Source: Sinorhizobium meliloti
GTDB lineage: Bacteria; Pseudomonadota; Alphaproteobacteria; Rhizobiales; Rhizobiaceae
Direction: 5' to 3'
NCBI RefSeq assembly: GCF_035610345.1
Contig: NZ_CP141214.1
Coordinates: 838,230-902,229, forward strand
Length of the DNA stretch: 64,000 nucleotides
The position numbers and the translations under genes were made by a program. Below are positions 44,166 through 52,903 of the stretch, in pieces; position 1 is the first letter of the stretch; each line of letters opens with the position of its first letter. Under the pieces are notes generated by a model that worked only from the letters and a program-made list of their open reading frames with translations, did no database searches and had not been told where the DNA came from.

Positions 44166-46082
44166 TCAGATCGTGCCCATATCAACCTCGAGCTGCTTCA
44201 GCCGCTGATAGGCTTCGATCAGTCCTCGAGGGGGCGACTTTACGAGTGCGCGCGCATCGTCTGCCAAGCGGCGAAGCTCATCAGGCGCGCGGTGAAGCTC
44301 CTTTTCCAATTCGGTGCGCTTCTTTCCGATTTCGGTCTTGATTTGCTGAATTGCCTGCGGATCCGTTGGAATCGCGTTGTTGAAAACGAACTTGCGCTCG
44401 ATCGAGCGTGCCCACCCCATGACATCTGCAGCAAGTGACGGTCCGAAGCCGGGAACGTTGGTTATCGGGCGCTGCATGACATCCCACGCATCTTCGAAGC
44501 CGAAAGATGCCAGCGTCGCCTTACGGCCGGCGCCTATTTTGGGGATTTTTGCGCGCTCGATCAGATGCGATTCCATATGTTTCTGCATCTGGAGTTGCCG
44601 CTTCTTTTGCTCAAGCGCCCTCAGTTTTGTTTGCTCCTGCGCAGGTAGCTCCGAATGAGCTGTTGCCACGCTGAGGTAGTGATTTCTTCTTTCTTCGAAC
44701 TTCCCTGGTCCTGCGTGAGTCATCCATGTCTTCCGCTCTGACTCCCAAACGGATTGGGCGCTCGCATGCTCGGCGGCAAATGTTCGCGTTAAATCGAGAG
44801 AGCGGAGGGTCAGGAAGCCAGCGCCGGCCATAAGCGCCGCTCCCCAAAACCCTTGAATGGACGTCATCAGGTAGAAACCGATAAGCAACGCAATAATGCC
44901 CGCCACAGCGGTAATCGTCCTTTCGGATCGGGCCTGTTGCCCGGCTACGGACATCGTCACATTCAAGAGCGGCTCGACAACCTTCTCCGGTTCTGGCGGC
45001 CAACTAGGTGCTGGGATGCCGCGGATCGCCGTTAGGAGTTGGCCGATATCCATGATCGGGGCGTTCGGCGAATACTGCGCGACGAACAATGAACGACCCA
45101 TCGATCTTTCGATCGAGCACCAGGGGCAGGAAGAGAGGCTACCTGCGTATGAATGGGCCCGATCGGCGGTGCACGCCTTAAGATCGAATTCGACTGACGT
45201 CAGCAGCGTCACCCATTCCGAGGCGAGCGGACGGCCGTTAGTATGTTTCCCAAGCAATCTGAAAGCTTTTTCGAATGCGCCTCCCAATTCCCTCCCATAG
45301 TCGTCAAGCGCAGGAACGTAGGGCGGCGGCTCCATCATCGTTTCCGCGCGGCGCTCGCTATAGGCGAAGCGGCCTTCTCCAATGGCCTTTCGAATATCCA
45401 TATCGCCCTTGCCGCGATAGCGCCCCGCGAAGGGATGCCGTCCGAGAAACAGCAACTGGAAAAGTAGGACAGCCAAACCGAAATTATCGTGGTTGGGCAT
45501 GCGATCCGTTTGGTCGAGCGATGCGCCCTGCAGTTCCGGCGGGGTATACTCCGGAACACCGACCAAACATCGGTAGAGTTTTGATTGCGAGCGGAATTGA
45601 AACGAGTCGCTGTCGATCAGAGTGACCAGCGCCTTGTCGGACACGAGGACGCCGGAATGGTTGATGTCGCCGATCACACACCCGGTCGCATGCACACTTG
45701 CGATTGCTCGCGCCAGATTAATAGCGGCTCTGACGAGGAAGTTCGCGTCTGCTGTTGGAAACTCGCTCTTGCGACTCGCCGGCCCATAAAGATCATGAAC
45801 GCTTTTGAAGCCGTTCACCTTCTTCATTGTGAAACCCAGGAACTCGCCCCGTTGCGTTTTCAGGGTGTCGATCGGGAATGCAACGAAAGACGTGCTCATG
45901 TGGAGGCGAGCCGAAACCATCGCTTCGACCTTTTCTCGTCGATCGGCAGCCTTCCCGCGAAGATAGATCTTTGCAACAAGGTCGGGCGCTTCGACTATGT
46001 GGTGGACAGCTCCCTCTCCGCCCTTTGCGACGAGGCCGCCGAGCGTCAACGTTCGACCATCGGACGAAACGACGACGGTCAT
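44166..46082 (-). CDS. Protein-kinase-like membrane protein with helix-hairpin-helix
   Basis: A 638-aa protein. Residues about 10-270 form a Ser/Thr kinase domain: GGEGAVHHI (glycine loop), DLVAKIYL (ATP lysine), catalytic loop VIGDINHSGVLVS and LIDSDSFQF in place of DFG. The sixth position after the catalytic Asp, normally Asn, is Gly here, so catalysis may be weak or altered. Two hydrophobic helices at about 385-430, then a coiled region, and a helix-hairpin-helix (about 505-560: IPKIGAGRKATLASFG, NVPGFGPSLAADVM). It is the kinase member of a VWA-PP2C-kinase triad, overlapping the PP2C gene as ATGA. Confidence 0.85.
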   Translation of the reverse strand: MTVVVSSDGRTLTLGGLVAKGGEGAVHHIVEAPDLVAKIYLRGKAADRREKVEAMVSARLHMSTSFVAFPIDTLKTQRGEFLGFTMKKVNGFKSVHDLYGPASRKSEFPTADANFLVRAAINLARAIASVHATGCVIGDINHSGVLVSDKALVTLIDSDSFQFRSQSKLYRCLVGVPEYTPPELQGASLDQTDRMPNHDNFGLAVLLFQLLFLGRHPFAGRYRGKGDMDIRKAIGEGRFAYSERRAETMMEPPPYVPALDDYGRELGGAFEKAFRLLGKHTNGRPLASEWVTLLTSVEFDLKACTADRAHSYAGSLSSCPWCSIERSMGRSLFVAQYSPNAPIMDIGQLLTAIRGIPAPSWPPEPEKVVEPLLNVTMSVAGQQARSERTITAVAGIIALLIGFYLMTSIQGFWGAALMAGAGFLTLRSLDLTRTFAAEHASAQSVWESERKTWMTHAGPGKFEERRNHYLSVATAHSELPAQEQTKLRALEQKKRQLQMQKHMESHLIERAKIPKIGAGRKATLASFGFEDAWDVMQRPITNVPGFGPSLAADVMGWARSIERKFVFNNAIPTDPQAIQQIKTEIGKKRTELEKELHRAPDELRRLADDARALVKSPPRGLIEAYQRLKQLEVDMGTI

Positions 46083-46849
46083 GTTCTGACGCCAAGAATA
46101 AGCGATTTGTCGTCGTCGGTGCGCTCGCACACGCTTGGACTATCGAGATAGTCTTTCAATGCCGCCGAGAGATCTCTGTCCGGTCCCTCAACGAGTGAAC
46201 CTTTCAGCGGCGCCAACATCCGCTTGAAAAATGGCGCATGCGCTGATCGGCTCGTCTGTTCGAGTACCAAGCGTTCGATGCCGTCCGAGAACAGAGCGAA
46301 TTCGTCAATGGCCTCGTTAATGCGCAAATAGTTGAGCTTTGGTTGGGGATCGTCAGTCACAAACGCCGTCGTCGACGCGTACTCACCATGGTATGGCCAG
46401 GAAGGCACCTCCCATTCGTCCGATCCCGCCTTCTTCCAGACTGCGGCGCCGTCGCCGATATGGATCACGATCGACGTTTGTGGGCTGGCGAGTACCGCCA
46501 CCATTGTTGAGGCGAAGTCCCGGGGCCGAAGCGCCATGGCATTCGCCTTGGCGTTTAATGCCTCCCGGATCTCGTCGAGCCAGTTCCTCACGTCCTCTTC
46601 GACCAATTCTACAAGGGGCTTGCTAGCAAGAAACTCTCGGCATGCCCGTAAGAACGAAAGACACACGAGCTTGGATCCGACTTCCGCGTGTGATGCACTC
46701 CCGGCTCCATCAGAAACGACCGCCGTCATAATCGGGCTTTCGGGCCGAATGAACAGCTTGGCGCCTGCGAAGTCTTGGCAGGGGATACCCGTCTTAACAT
46801 GCGAAGTACCAATGGACCGTGCGCATGCCCATCGCCAACTCCTGGTCAT
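46079..46849 (-). CDS. PP2C-family protein phosphatase of the triad
   Basis: A 256-aa PP2C-type (PP2C_2) phosphatase. Metal-binding aspartates are visible in [15 protein letters not shown] (about 47), [11 protein letters not shown] (about 133) and [10 protein letters not shown] (about 188). It should dephosphorylate the target of the neighbouring kinase. Both ends overlap neighbours as ATGA (VWA gene upstream, kinase gene downstream), so translation is coupled through all three. Start is taken at 46849 from the overlap, not the longer frame to 46864. Confidence 0.92.
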   Translation of the reverse strand: MTRSWRWACARSIGTSHVKTGIPCQDFAGAKLFIRPESPIMTAVVSDGAGSASHAEVGSKLVCLSFLRACREFLASKPLVELVEEDVRNWLDEIREALNAKANAMALRPRDFASTMVAVLASPQTSIVIHIGDGAAVWKKAGSDEWEVPSWPYHGEYASTTAFVTDDPQPKLNYLRINEAIDEFALFSDGIERLVLEQTSRSAHAPFFKRMLAPLKGSLVEGPDRDLSAALKDYLDSPSVCERTDDDKSLILGVRT

Positions 46850-47526
46850 GCAATCGAAGCCCATCCGTCGGGAGTAGCCGGGTTTGCGAGCGGAACAGCG
46901 TCCCCTGGATTGGAGTGGGATACCGAGCCGAGTGAGCTTGAAAGCCAGGAAAACAGATCACGAAAGCGTAGTTCCTTCAGCGCCAACGGCTGTCGAACTG
47001 AAATCTGTGACAGGATCTCCATGTTGGCGCCCTGCACACCGACTGCAAAGAACGAAAACGCCTTCTCGGCTTCACCCGCCTTCACCGCACTGGCAGCTTC
47101 GTGCCAAGCATCTGTGGGCGCTCCATCCGTGATGAGAAAAACCCATGGCCGATAGTACGAGATCCCGTTCTGTTTGTAGCTGTCTTTTCTCTGCCGAAGC
47201 ATCTCAAGCCCGGTCTCGATCGCGCGTCCCATCGGAGTGTCGCCTTGTGACGAGAGCTCCGGCGGGTTCCAGTGATGAATGCTTTCGAAGTCGTTAGCGA
47301 CCGAAACTGGCCCAAACGTAACAATACCTACTTCCACCCTCTTGGCAGCCAGGGAGTCCGCGTAGAGCTCGTCTCTGAATTGGACGAGACCTTCATTCAG
47401 CTCTTTCAGTGGCGCTCCTCGCATCGAGCCTGATACATCGAGCAGCAAAAGGCAGGGACACCGTGGTTCCGGGTTATCGACGAATTCGGCACCTTCAAAG
47501 GGTTGCTGCTCAAATGGATTGGCCAT
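46846..47526 (-). CDS. VWA-domain protein (TerY-like) of the triad
   Basis: A 226-aa von Willebrand A domain protein. The MIDAS motif is complete: DVSGSM (about 30-35), the Thr in QGDTPMG, and Asp in LITDGAPTD. This is the TerY-like form known from the TerY-P triad (VWA, PP2C, kinase), where it serves as a metal-dependent adaptor. Start: ATG at 47526 matches the usual family N-terminus (MANPFEQQ); a GTG at 47541 is in frame. The gene is 29 bp after hxsA. Confidence 0.92.
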   Translation of the reverse strand: MANPFEQQPFEGAEFVDNPEPRCPCLLLLDVSGSMRGAPLKELNEGLVQFRDELYADSLAAKRVEVGIVTFGPVSVANDFESIHHWNPPELSSQGDTPMGRAIETGLEMLRQRKDSYKQNGISYYRPWVFLITDGAPTDAWHEAASAVKAGEAEKAFSFFAVGVQGANMEILSQISVRQPLALKELRFRDLFSWLSSSLGSVSHSNPGDAVPLANPATPDGWASIA

Positions 47527-47555
47527 GGTTTGTTCTTTCACAAGTCATTGGAGGG

Positions 47556-48164
47556 TTAATTCGCGACGATGCCGAACGTGTTGAGCACATCTGGTGTGAT
47601 CGTTCCGGTAACCTTGAGATTATAGTCGGTCTGCATCGCGACGAGCGCTTTCTTGCAAGCCGGTCCGACCTGCCCGTCAATCAAGCCTTCGTAATATCCA
47701 TAGGCGGTGAGGGCGGTCTGAACCTGCATAACGATGCGCTTGAATTTCGCGGTATTTCCGGGAAGTGTCTTGAGCGGAGCGGCTGTCGCCGGGTCGGACG
47801 TGACCGGATAGGTAGGGGTCGCGGACACTGTCGGTTGGGTGGCGAACGAACCAGCGGGAGCTGTGTAGACCGTGGAAGGTGTCGTGTAGACCTTCGAGGG
47901 GGGCGAGTAGACCGGTGCACTCCTTCTGTAAGTGTAGCCACCGCCACTGCTTGATCGATGGCTTGAATGGGAGCTGTGGGAGCGGTGGGAGCTATGTGAG
48001 CGATGCCCGGCGAGAGTGAAGATGTGCTTCAGCCTGAGGCGCTCCAACACCGAAGTCCCGGGATCTTTCTTGGAAACAAGCTCACCAATCGGCATCGCAT
48101 CGGATTTCGATGGCAGAAAGCCCGCCACGAGAAGTGACGGGATCATAAACAGGCGAGATCTCAT
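47556..48164 (-). CDS. hxsA: His-Xaa-Ser repeat protein HxsA, substrate of the Hxs system
   Basis: A 202-aa exported protein. Signal peptide (1-23), then six consecutive His-Xaa-Ser triplets at residues 54-71 (HRS/HSS), a Gly/Tyr/Pro/Thr-rich linker (72-125), and a C-terminal peptidoglycan-binding domain (about 140-200: VQTALTAYGYYEGLIDGQVGP at 147-167, TGTITPDVLNTFGI). The repeat is the feature that defines HxsA, the presumed target of the paired radical-SAM enzymes HxsB and HxsC. ATG overlaps the hxsC TGA. The modification of the His-Xaa-Ser run is not visible from sequence. Confidence 0.93.
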   Translation of the reverse strand: MRSRLFMIPSLLVAGFLPSKSDAMPIGELVSKKDPGTSVLERLRLKHIFTLAGHRSHSSHRSHSSHSSHRSSSGGGYTYRRSAPVYSPPSKVYTTPSTVYTAPAGSFATQPTVSATPTYPVTSDPATAAPLKTLPGNTAKFKRIVMQVQTALTAYGYYEGLIDGQVGPACKKALVAMQTDYNLKVTGTITPDVLNTFGIVAN

Positions 48165-49249
48165 AACGGCCCCAGAAATGCAAACCCCTCGGCCTGACTA
48201 TACCATTGAAAAAAACCACCACAAGTTTCCTTGGCGCGACAATTCAAACAGAAGTCTAGGTATTTTCTCTTCCAGTCGGAGATCGTTGAGGGGGCAAAGT
48301 CCTGATAAGCTGGGGGTACTGAACACAGCGGAAAATTGTAGAGCGCGGCCTTGAGACCGCGAGCCGTTGCGATGTCGACCGCTCGAGCAATCTGCTCGAA
48401 ATCGCCCGATGTGTCTCGAAACGTCTCCTTCCAATTCATCCGGGCGTAACCGATCCGCTCCAGCTGCATAATGGCCCAGACCGTCAGAAAACTGAGGCGA
48501 GTGGACACGTAGTCTGCCAGGGCTGGAAGGTCCTGCCAGTTCTGTTGCATGACGACCGTTCGCAGCTCGAGGGAAGCGCCAGCGCGCATCAGGATCGACA
48601 AACCCTGTTCGAGGCTGGCGAATGCTCCGGGTTTGCCCACGAGCTGGTCGTGTGTCTCAGGCATGCTTGAATACAGCGGAACGCCCCAGAGCACGCGTTC
48701 GTAGTCCAACCGCTGCAGTCTTTCTAGGTCTGCTCGGGAAAAATGCTGCGCATTGGTCAGGATGTGAAACCCAATGTCAGGACGCTGCGCGTTCACGTCC
48801 TCAAGCATGGAAAACAGCCGCTCCTTATGAAGCAAGGGTTCGCCGCCCGAAACGCCAATCATTGCGCCCTGCGGAGCAAGTGACGCAGCGAGGGTGAATT
48901 GCTCGAATAGATCGGTGTGATACTTCTTCGGAGGCTGCGAGCACATCACACATAGCTGGTCGCATTGCTCCGTTACCAGAAGCGTGTTGTGAGCGGAGCC
49001 GGCGCGGATCAGGCGATGGGCCGTTGTCTCGCCTGGCAACATCATCAAAACGTCACCGTCGATGACCTCGCTGGAAATACCATACACGCCGAAGGAGAAG
49101 CCATTAAGGTCGTACTCGCGGCGGTCTGGGGCAATTTCAGCGAGGACCGCGTCATGATCCGACCGAGCCGGTGACCCCGGTCCTTGCAGGCGGACGACCA
49201 AGGGCTCGTCGATCGGTAGCGGGTCGACCTTCAGGCGCAGGCTGATCAT
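48161..49249 (-). CDS. hxsC: Radical SAM maturase HxsC
   Basis: A 362-aa radical SAM enzyme. The cluster motif CDQLCVMC gives Cys96, Cys100, Cys103; GGEPLL (135-140) is the SAM-binding GGE motif. A second Cys set near the C-terminus (CLNCRAKETCGG) may bind an auxiliary cluster. With HxsB it is thought to modify HxsA. The start at 49249 is given by the ATGA overlap with hxsB; the longer frame to 49297 lies inside hxsB. Confidence 0.93.
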   Translation of the reverse strand: MISLRLKVDPLPIDEPLVVRLQGPGSPARSDHDAVLAEIAPDRREYDLNGFSFGVYGISSEVIDGDVLMMLPGETTAHRLIRAGSAHNTLLVTEQCDQLCVMCSQPPKKYHTDLFEQFTLAASLAPQGAMIGVSGGEPLLHKERLFSMLEDVNAQRPDIGFHILTNAQHFSRADLERLQRLDYERVLWGVPLYSSMPETHDQLVGKPGAFASLEQGLSILMRAGASLELRTVVMQQNWQDLPALADYVSTRLSFLTVWAIMQLERIGYARMNWKETFRDTSGDFEQIARAVDIATARGLKAALYNFPLCSVPPAYQDFAPSTISDWKRKYLDFCLNCRAKETCGGFFQWYSQAEGFAFLGPL

Positions 49250-50655
49250 TGATGAACCTTGGCAAGAAGCGGATCGAAGTGAGGTGCGCCAGCCCAAAGC
49301 GCCAAGGTCTTTTGGACCTTTGGATCCTCCGAATAGATCATCGCGAAAATCCTGTCGAAAATCGAGATATGGCGCTGACAGAAGTCAGTCATATGCTTCG
49401 GCATATCGATCCGCCCATATCGTGAAATGTCATCGACTAGATCGACCCCGCAATAGGCTTGGTAGGGACAGTGCACGCAGTCAGGGTGGAAGTTGTTGAG
49501 CGCTTCAGCATTGAGGCGGTCGATCGTTTCTGCGGAGATCCCGTCGAAGACGTCTCCCATAGACAGATCGAATTGACCGATGCGAGTGACCATCCGCGCT
49601 TCATCGGTCGGGTATATTTTGCCGTCATAGTCGATCACCACATAGCTGTGCCCGACAATGTTGGGATTGCGAAGATCCACGTGACCGTTGTGACCGGACC
49701 TCAGCACCCGCCGAAGACAGTGGACAAAATAGTATTCTTCGACTGGGTCCGAAGAGGACCAATTGTGTTCGACGAGAGCGTCGATGAAAGAGGCATGATA
49801 TCTGTTCCAGAGATCGGCGCTTCCTCGTGCGTGGAACTTCTTTCTCGCAAAGCCCTGGTAGTTTACGGGTCGCAGGTAGATGGATCGAATATCATAGCTG
49901 AGGAAGGTGTCGATGACTTCGCGGGGAGAGGGCGCATTGTGTGGGTCGATCGTTGGCAAGGCGGATATTTTCCCCGTACCTAATCGGCTCACCGCGAAAT
50001 TCAGATTGGAAAAGAACTGGTCCGTCTTGCCCGGCAGGATTGTTCGCTGCCTTTGATGCGTGATGCGATCGCCGTCCAATGACGTGCTGACAAAAACGTC
50101 GTCTTTTCCCAGCAGGTCCCAAGCGCGATCGCTGACCTCCTGCAGATTTGTACAGACTACGAACTCGCAGGCATCAAATCGTTGTCTGCAGAAATCACGA
50201 ATCCTCTCAATGATGTCAAGGCGTAAGAGAGGCTCACCACCCTGGAACTCGACCTTGATCTTCCTCGCCGAAAGCGAGCCGAGAAATCCGATAACCGCTT
50301 CTTCCGTGAAGTCGTCCCAGTCGAAGCCTGGAGTAGCTTCGTTGACACGCGAAACCTGACAATAGCCGCAGGCCAAGTTGCATCTGAGCGTAGGGACCAG
50401 AATGACATAGTCCATTTCTCGCGGCAGGTAGAGCCGCTCAGCAAAACGATGTTCGAAACCCGAATATGCGAGATCACCGACCGCATTGTAGGCATGGCCG
50501 TTCACATGCAAGAACGCGAGGTCGCCAGATGTTAATTGATTGCACGCATAGCGGCGCAAGAAGGCATGGTCTGACTTGAAGTATCCGCCGGCGTCGTCCG
50601 CGAAGAGAAGGAGCCCATCCTGATGCGGCCGGAATTTAAGCGGAACGACTGACAA
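49246..50655 (-). CDS. hxsB: Radical SAM maturase HxsB
   Basis: A 469-aa SPASM-type radical SAM enzyme. The first 80 residues are an N-terminal recognition-like region. CNLACGYC (Cys92, Cys96, Cys99) binds the 4Fe-4S cluster for SAM; GGEPLL at about 153-158. A SPASM-like C-terminal cysteine set (CVHCPYQAYCG, then C near 440) should bind auxiliary clusters. It starts at TTG 50655 and overlaps hxsD by 20 bp. Peptide-modifying enzymes of this class form C-C, C-S or C-O crosslinks; which one here is unknown. Confidence 0.93.
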   Translation of the reverse strand: MSVVPLKFRPHQDGLLLFADDAGGYFKSDHAFLRRYACNQLTSGDLAFLHVNGHAYNAVGDLAYSGFEHRFAERLYLPREMDYVILVPTLRCNLACGYCQVSRVNEATPGFDWDDFTEEAVIGFLGSLSARKIKVEFQGGEPLLRLDIIERIRDFCRQRFDACEFVVCTNLQEVSDRAWDLLGKDDVFVSTSLDGDRITHQRQRTILPGKTDQFFSNLNFAVSRLGTGKISALPTIDPHNAPSPREVIDTFLSYDIRSIYLRPVNYQGFARKKFHARGSADLWNRYHASFIDALVEHNWSSSDPVEEYYFVHCLRRVLRSGHNGHVDLRNPNIVGHSYVVIDYDGKIYPTDEARMVTRIGQFDLSMGDVFDGISAETIDRLNAEALNNFHPDCVHCPYQAYCGVDLVDDISRYGRIDMPKHMTDFCQRHISIFDRIFAMIYSEDPKVQKTLALWAGAPHFDPLLAKVHQ

Positions 50656-50911
50656 ATCCCGTCACCCCTTCAATCAGCATCGTCCGAAGCGGCAGCGTTT
50701 CGCTGTAGATCTTCTGCCGGTAAAGACAAAACATGAAGTCCTGCACGATCGCCGGCATTTGGTCCTCGGAAGTCGCGAGTGTCACCGACTGATCGCTTAT
50801 GCTAAGATGGACGTTCGGATAGAGATAGCGGAACCGAGCAACTGCGTCCGCCAACCAAGGACAGAGTTTGGGTTCGATGGTCAATGTTTTCTCGTAGTCT
50901 GCACAATTCAT
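50636..50911 (-). CDS. hxsD: His-Xaa-Ser system protein HxsD
   Basis: A 91-aa protein with a compact alpha/beta pattern (VNVHLSISDQSVTLATSE-like strands in the middle and EGVTGFVSRSA at the end), fitting HxsD in size and position just before hxsB. HxsD accompanies HxsABC in every known form of the system; a chaperone or recognition-element role for the maturases is plausible but unproven. ATG 50911 lies 18 bp after the upstream gene. Confidence 0.85.
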   Translation of the reverse strand: MNCADYEKTLTIEPKLCPWLADAVARFRYLYPNVHLSISDQSVTLATSEDQMPAIVQDFMFCLYRQKIYSETLPLRTMLIEGVTGFVSRSA

Positions 50912-50929
50912 TGATGGCGCGCCTTCCAG

Positions 50930-52075
50930 TCAGTTTCGCAGATTCTGAGCGATCGAGTTGTAGCACGTCTCCGTTGGTCCGACGTCGTGCTCGAGCAGGG
51001 AAATCCATTCACCCTCATCCATAGTGAAGAACTGCATGTGGCATTTGGAAGCCGCGCCTCTTGCCGATTGCGTGACCAACAGCCGACTATCGATTTGGTA
51101 TTTAAGGTCGAGATACTGGGCTGCCTCGTCATCGATGGGAATGCGCGAAACCTCGCCGGTCCTGACGCTTGCAAGATAGGCGATGGAGCATCCTGTGCCG
51201 CAGCCCACTTGGATCACGGCGTATTCGCCAGCGAAGTTCGGGCCGCCCGCCATGCCTTCCGAGATGCGAGTTTGAAAGTTACGTGCAGAGGCATCCGTGA
51301 AGTAGGGAGCATTGATCGGCCCACTGTAGATGCGATGTACCGGAAGCTGTGAGGGGGAGATGCGGGCGAGGGAGATTTGCCGTGGCTCATCAACCTGCAA
51401 TATCGCATTTTGCCACATAATGGGTGCGTACCCCACATCGTAAACGAGCTCGCGGCCGCGCGTAAGCTTCAAATAGTCGACGTCGGCGACTGCCGTTGTT
51501 TCGAGCAACGCCACACCATCCAGGTGGGCGTACATGTCTTCACCGAACCGCTGCTTCAACTCACGTAGGGAGGATGCGGATATTTTGGAGACAAACGAGG
51601 CGATGGTTTTGGTCCCCTGAACCTCGTAAGAACTGACAATAGTCACTCCACCATCCGGTGTAGCGGTTGCGGGCGCGACGCCTGTGAAGAGCAAGCCCTT
51701 GCTACCAAAAAGAGAACGTACTTCGGAGAGGCTTGTTTTTCCAAATTCAAATTTCCCGAACTGCCCCGATGCTCCAGGATGAGAAAGCCGCCGGGTGGCT
51801 TCAATTTGGACGATCTTCTTTGACCCGTTTTCGTAGGTCGCCCTCACATCGATTCCGTTGGGGCTCGGCAGCTGGAGGATCGTGTACTCGGCTGTAGGAT
51901 TTGACGAAGCAACTTCCTGGTCAGCCATAAATTTGGAAGCGTCTTCGCCGATCGCACGGCCTGCAACAGTCTGAGCGTACGATGGAGACACGGTGACGAT
52001 GGCACTGACGCAGGCACCTAAGGCCACGAATGTGAGGCGGGCGAGGTTAGCCCATCCAAATCTCTTCGATCTCAT
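50930..52075 (-). CDS. Exported protein of unknown function, first gene of the hxs operon
   Basis: A 381-aa protein with a signal peptide (about 1-34, ending SYAQ). The mature protein has two parts: about 40-225, with a beta-rich segment holding FGKFEFGKTSLSEVRSLFGSKG at 107-128, and about 245-370, with GEYAVIQVGCGTGCSIAYLASVRTG, a Cys-x-x-x-Cys pair, and a further Cys near each end. I recognise no domain. It is 18 bp upstream of hxsD and co-oriented with eight more genes, so it may act with the modified HxsA in the periplasm. Confidence 0.72.
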   Translation of the reverse strand: MRSKRFGWANLARLTFVALGACVSAIVTVSPSYAQTVAGRAIGEDASKFMADQEVASSNPTAEYTILQLPSPNGIDVRATYENGSKKIVQIEATRRLSHPGASGQFGKFEFGKTSLSEVRSLFGSKGLLFTGVAPATATPDGGVTIVSSYEVQGTKTIASFVSKISASSLRELKQRFGEDMYAHLDGVALLETTAVADVDYLKLTRGRELVYDVGYAPIMWQNAILQVDEPRQISLARISPSQLPVHRIYSGPINAPYFTDASARNFQTRISEGMAGGPNFAGEYAVIQVGCGTGCSIAYLASVRTGEVSRIPIDDEAAQYLDLKYQIDSRLLVTQSARGAASKCHMQFFTMDEGEWISLLEHDVGPTETCYNSIAQNLRN

Positions 52076-52788
52076 CGCTCAGTAGATCCACAGTGACATG
52101 CGCAATTCCTCCAGCAATGTTACCGCCGAGCCGAAGGAATTGTAACCACTCGAGACAAAGTTGCAACGCACGACCGTTGCCCCTCTCAGCCGAGCGGACT
52201 GTCCCTACGGCCCGTGTGTACTACACTTGTTCCGGTTTTGTGCGTTTAGGATCGCATAATGTATCCCTTGGAACGAACGTTTCTCCGTCTCGCGAACCGA
52301 CTGTCGGGCTCGCGTTGCGTGGTGGCGGCCAACTGGCTACTGCAAAGTGGACTTTAGGCGCTACCGATATCGGGAATCCGTGAGCCGGCGAACCCCGGTC
52401 TACGAATCGTCGTTGGGGGACGAACCGCGAATTGTTGATGAAGCTCAGCTTGACGGCAATTCGATTGCCGTCGGCGCGGGGTCAATAGTGACCTGTATTT
52501 CCGCCAAGCGCCGCGCCGATGCGATGCCTGATCAGATCGACCTCTTGCTGCCGGCGCTTAAATCCGGGATTGTCGAGCCCAGCAACGGTGCGCCGCGCCG
52601 TATTCTGGCTCGCCTGATCCAAGGTTGGCACCTCAACTTGCAGGGTTTGCCTGCTCTACCTTGATTGCCCTGCAAGCATGGACCTGTTCGACATCCTTTG
52701 GGTTCGTCGGATCGACCGATGTGCGGTGGGTTGTCGGACAGTGTGATTGCCTTCCCGCATCGAGATCGAACACCGCGAAAAATGGTGC
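52076..52788. other. Intergenic region between the hxs and catabolic operons
   Basis: About 700 bp without a supported gene. A plus-strand frame at roughly 52381-52664 (GTG start, 94 codons) has a weakly coding appearance but no recognisable product or ribosome site and could be a remnant. Confidence 0.4.
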
Positions 52789-52821
52789 ATTGACAGCGCC
52801 TATGACATAAGTCATATGTCA
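52789..52821 (+). promoter_or_regulatory. Promoter and FadR-type operator of the catabolic transporter
   Basis: TTGACA at 52789-52794, then after 17 nt TCATAT at 52812-52817. Between them lies ATGAC-ATAA-GTCAT (52802-52815), extended by TATGTCA to 52821. The same ATGAC-N4-GTCAT element occurs at 57746-57759 in front of the regulator gene, so both are probable targets of that FadR-type protein. Confidence 0.6.
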
Positions 52822-52903
52822 GAGGCACCGCAAGGTGACTGCGGAGGCTGCCGTGCAAGGAGTTTCGCGGCAAATGCCGACGATGTTCAAATGGGAGGAA
52901 TTG

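Noticed and set aside
52093..52383. Patatin-like start (GLALRGGG) in a short plus-strand frame
   Set aside because: Only a short chance match; no lipase motif or continuing domain and no ribosome site.
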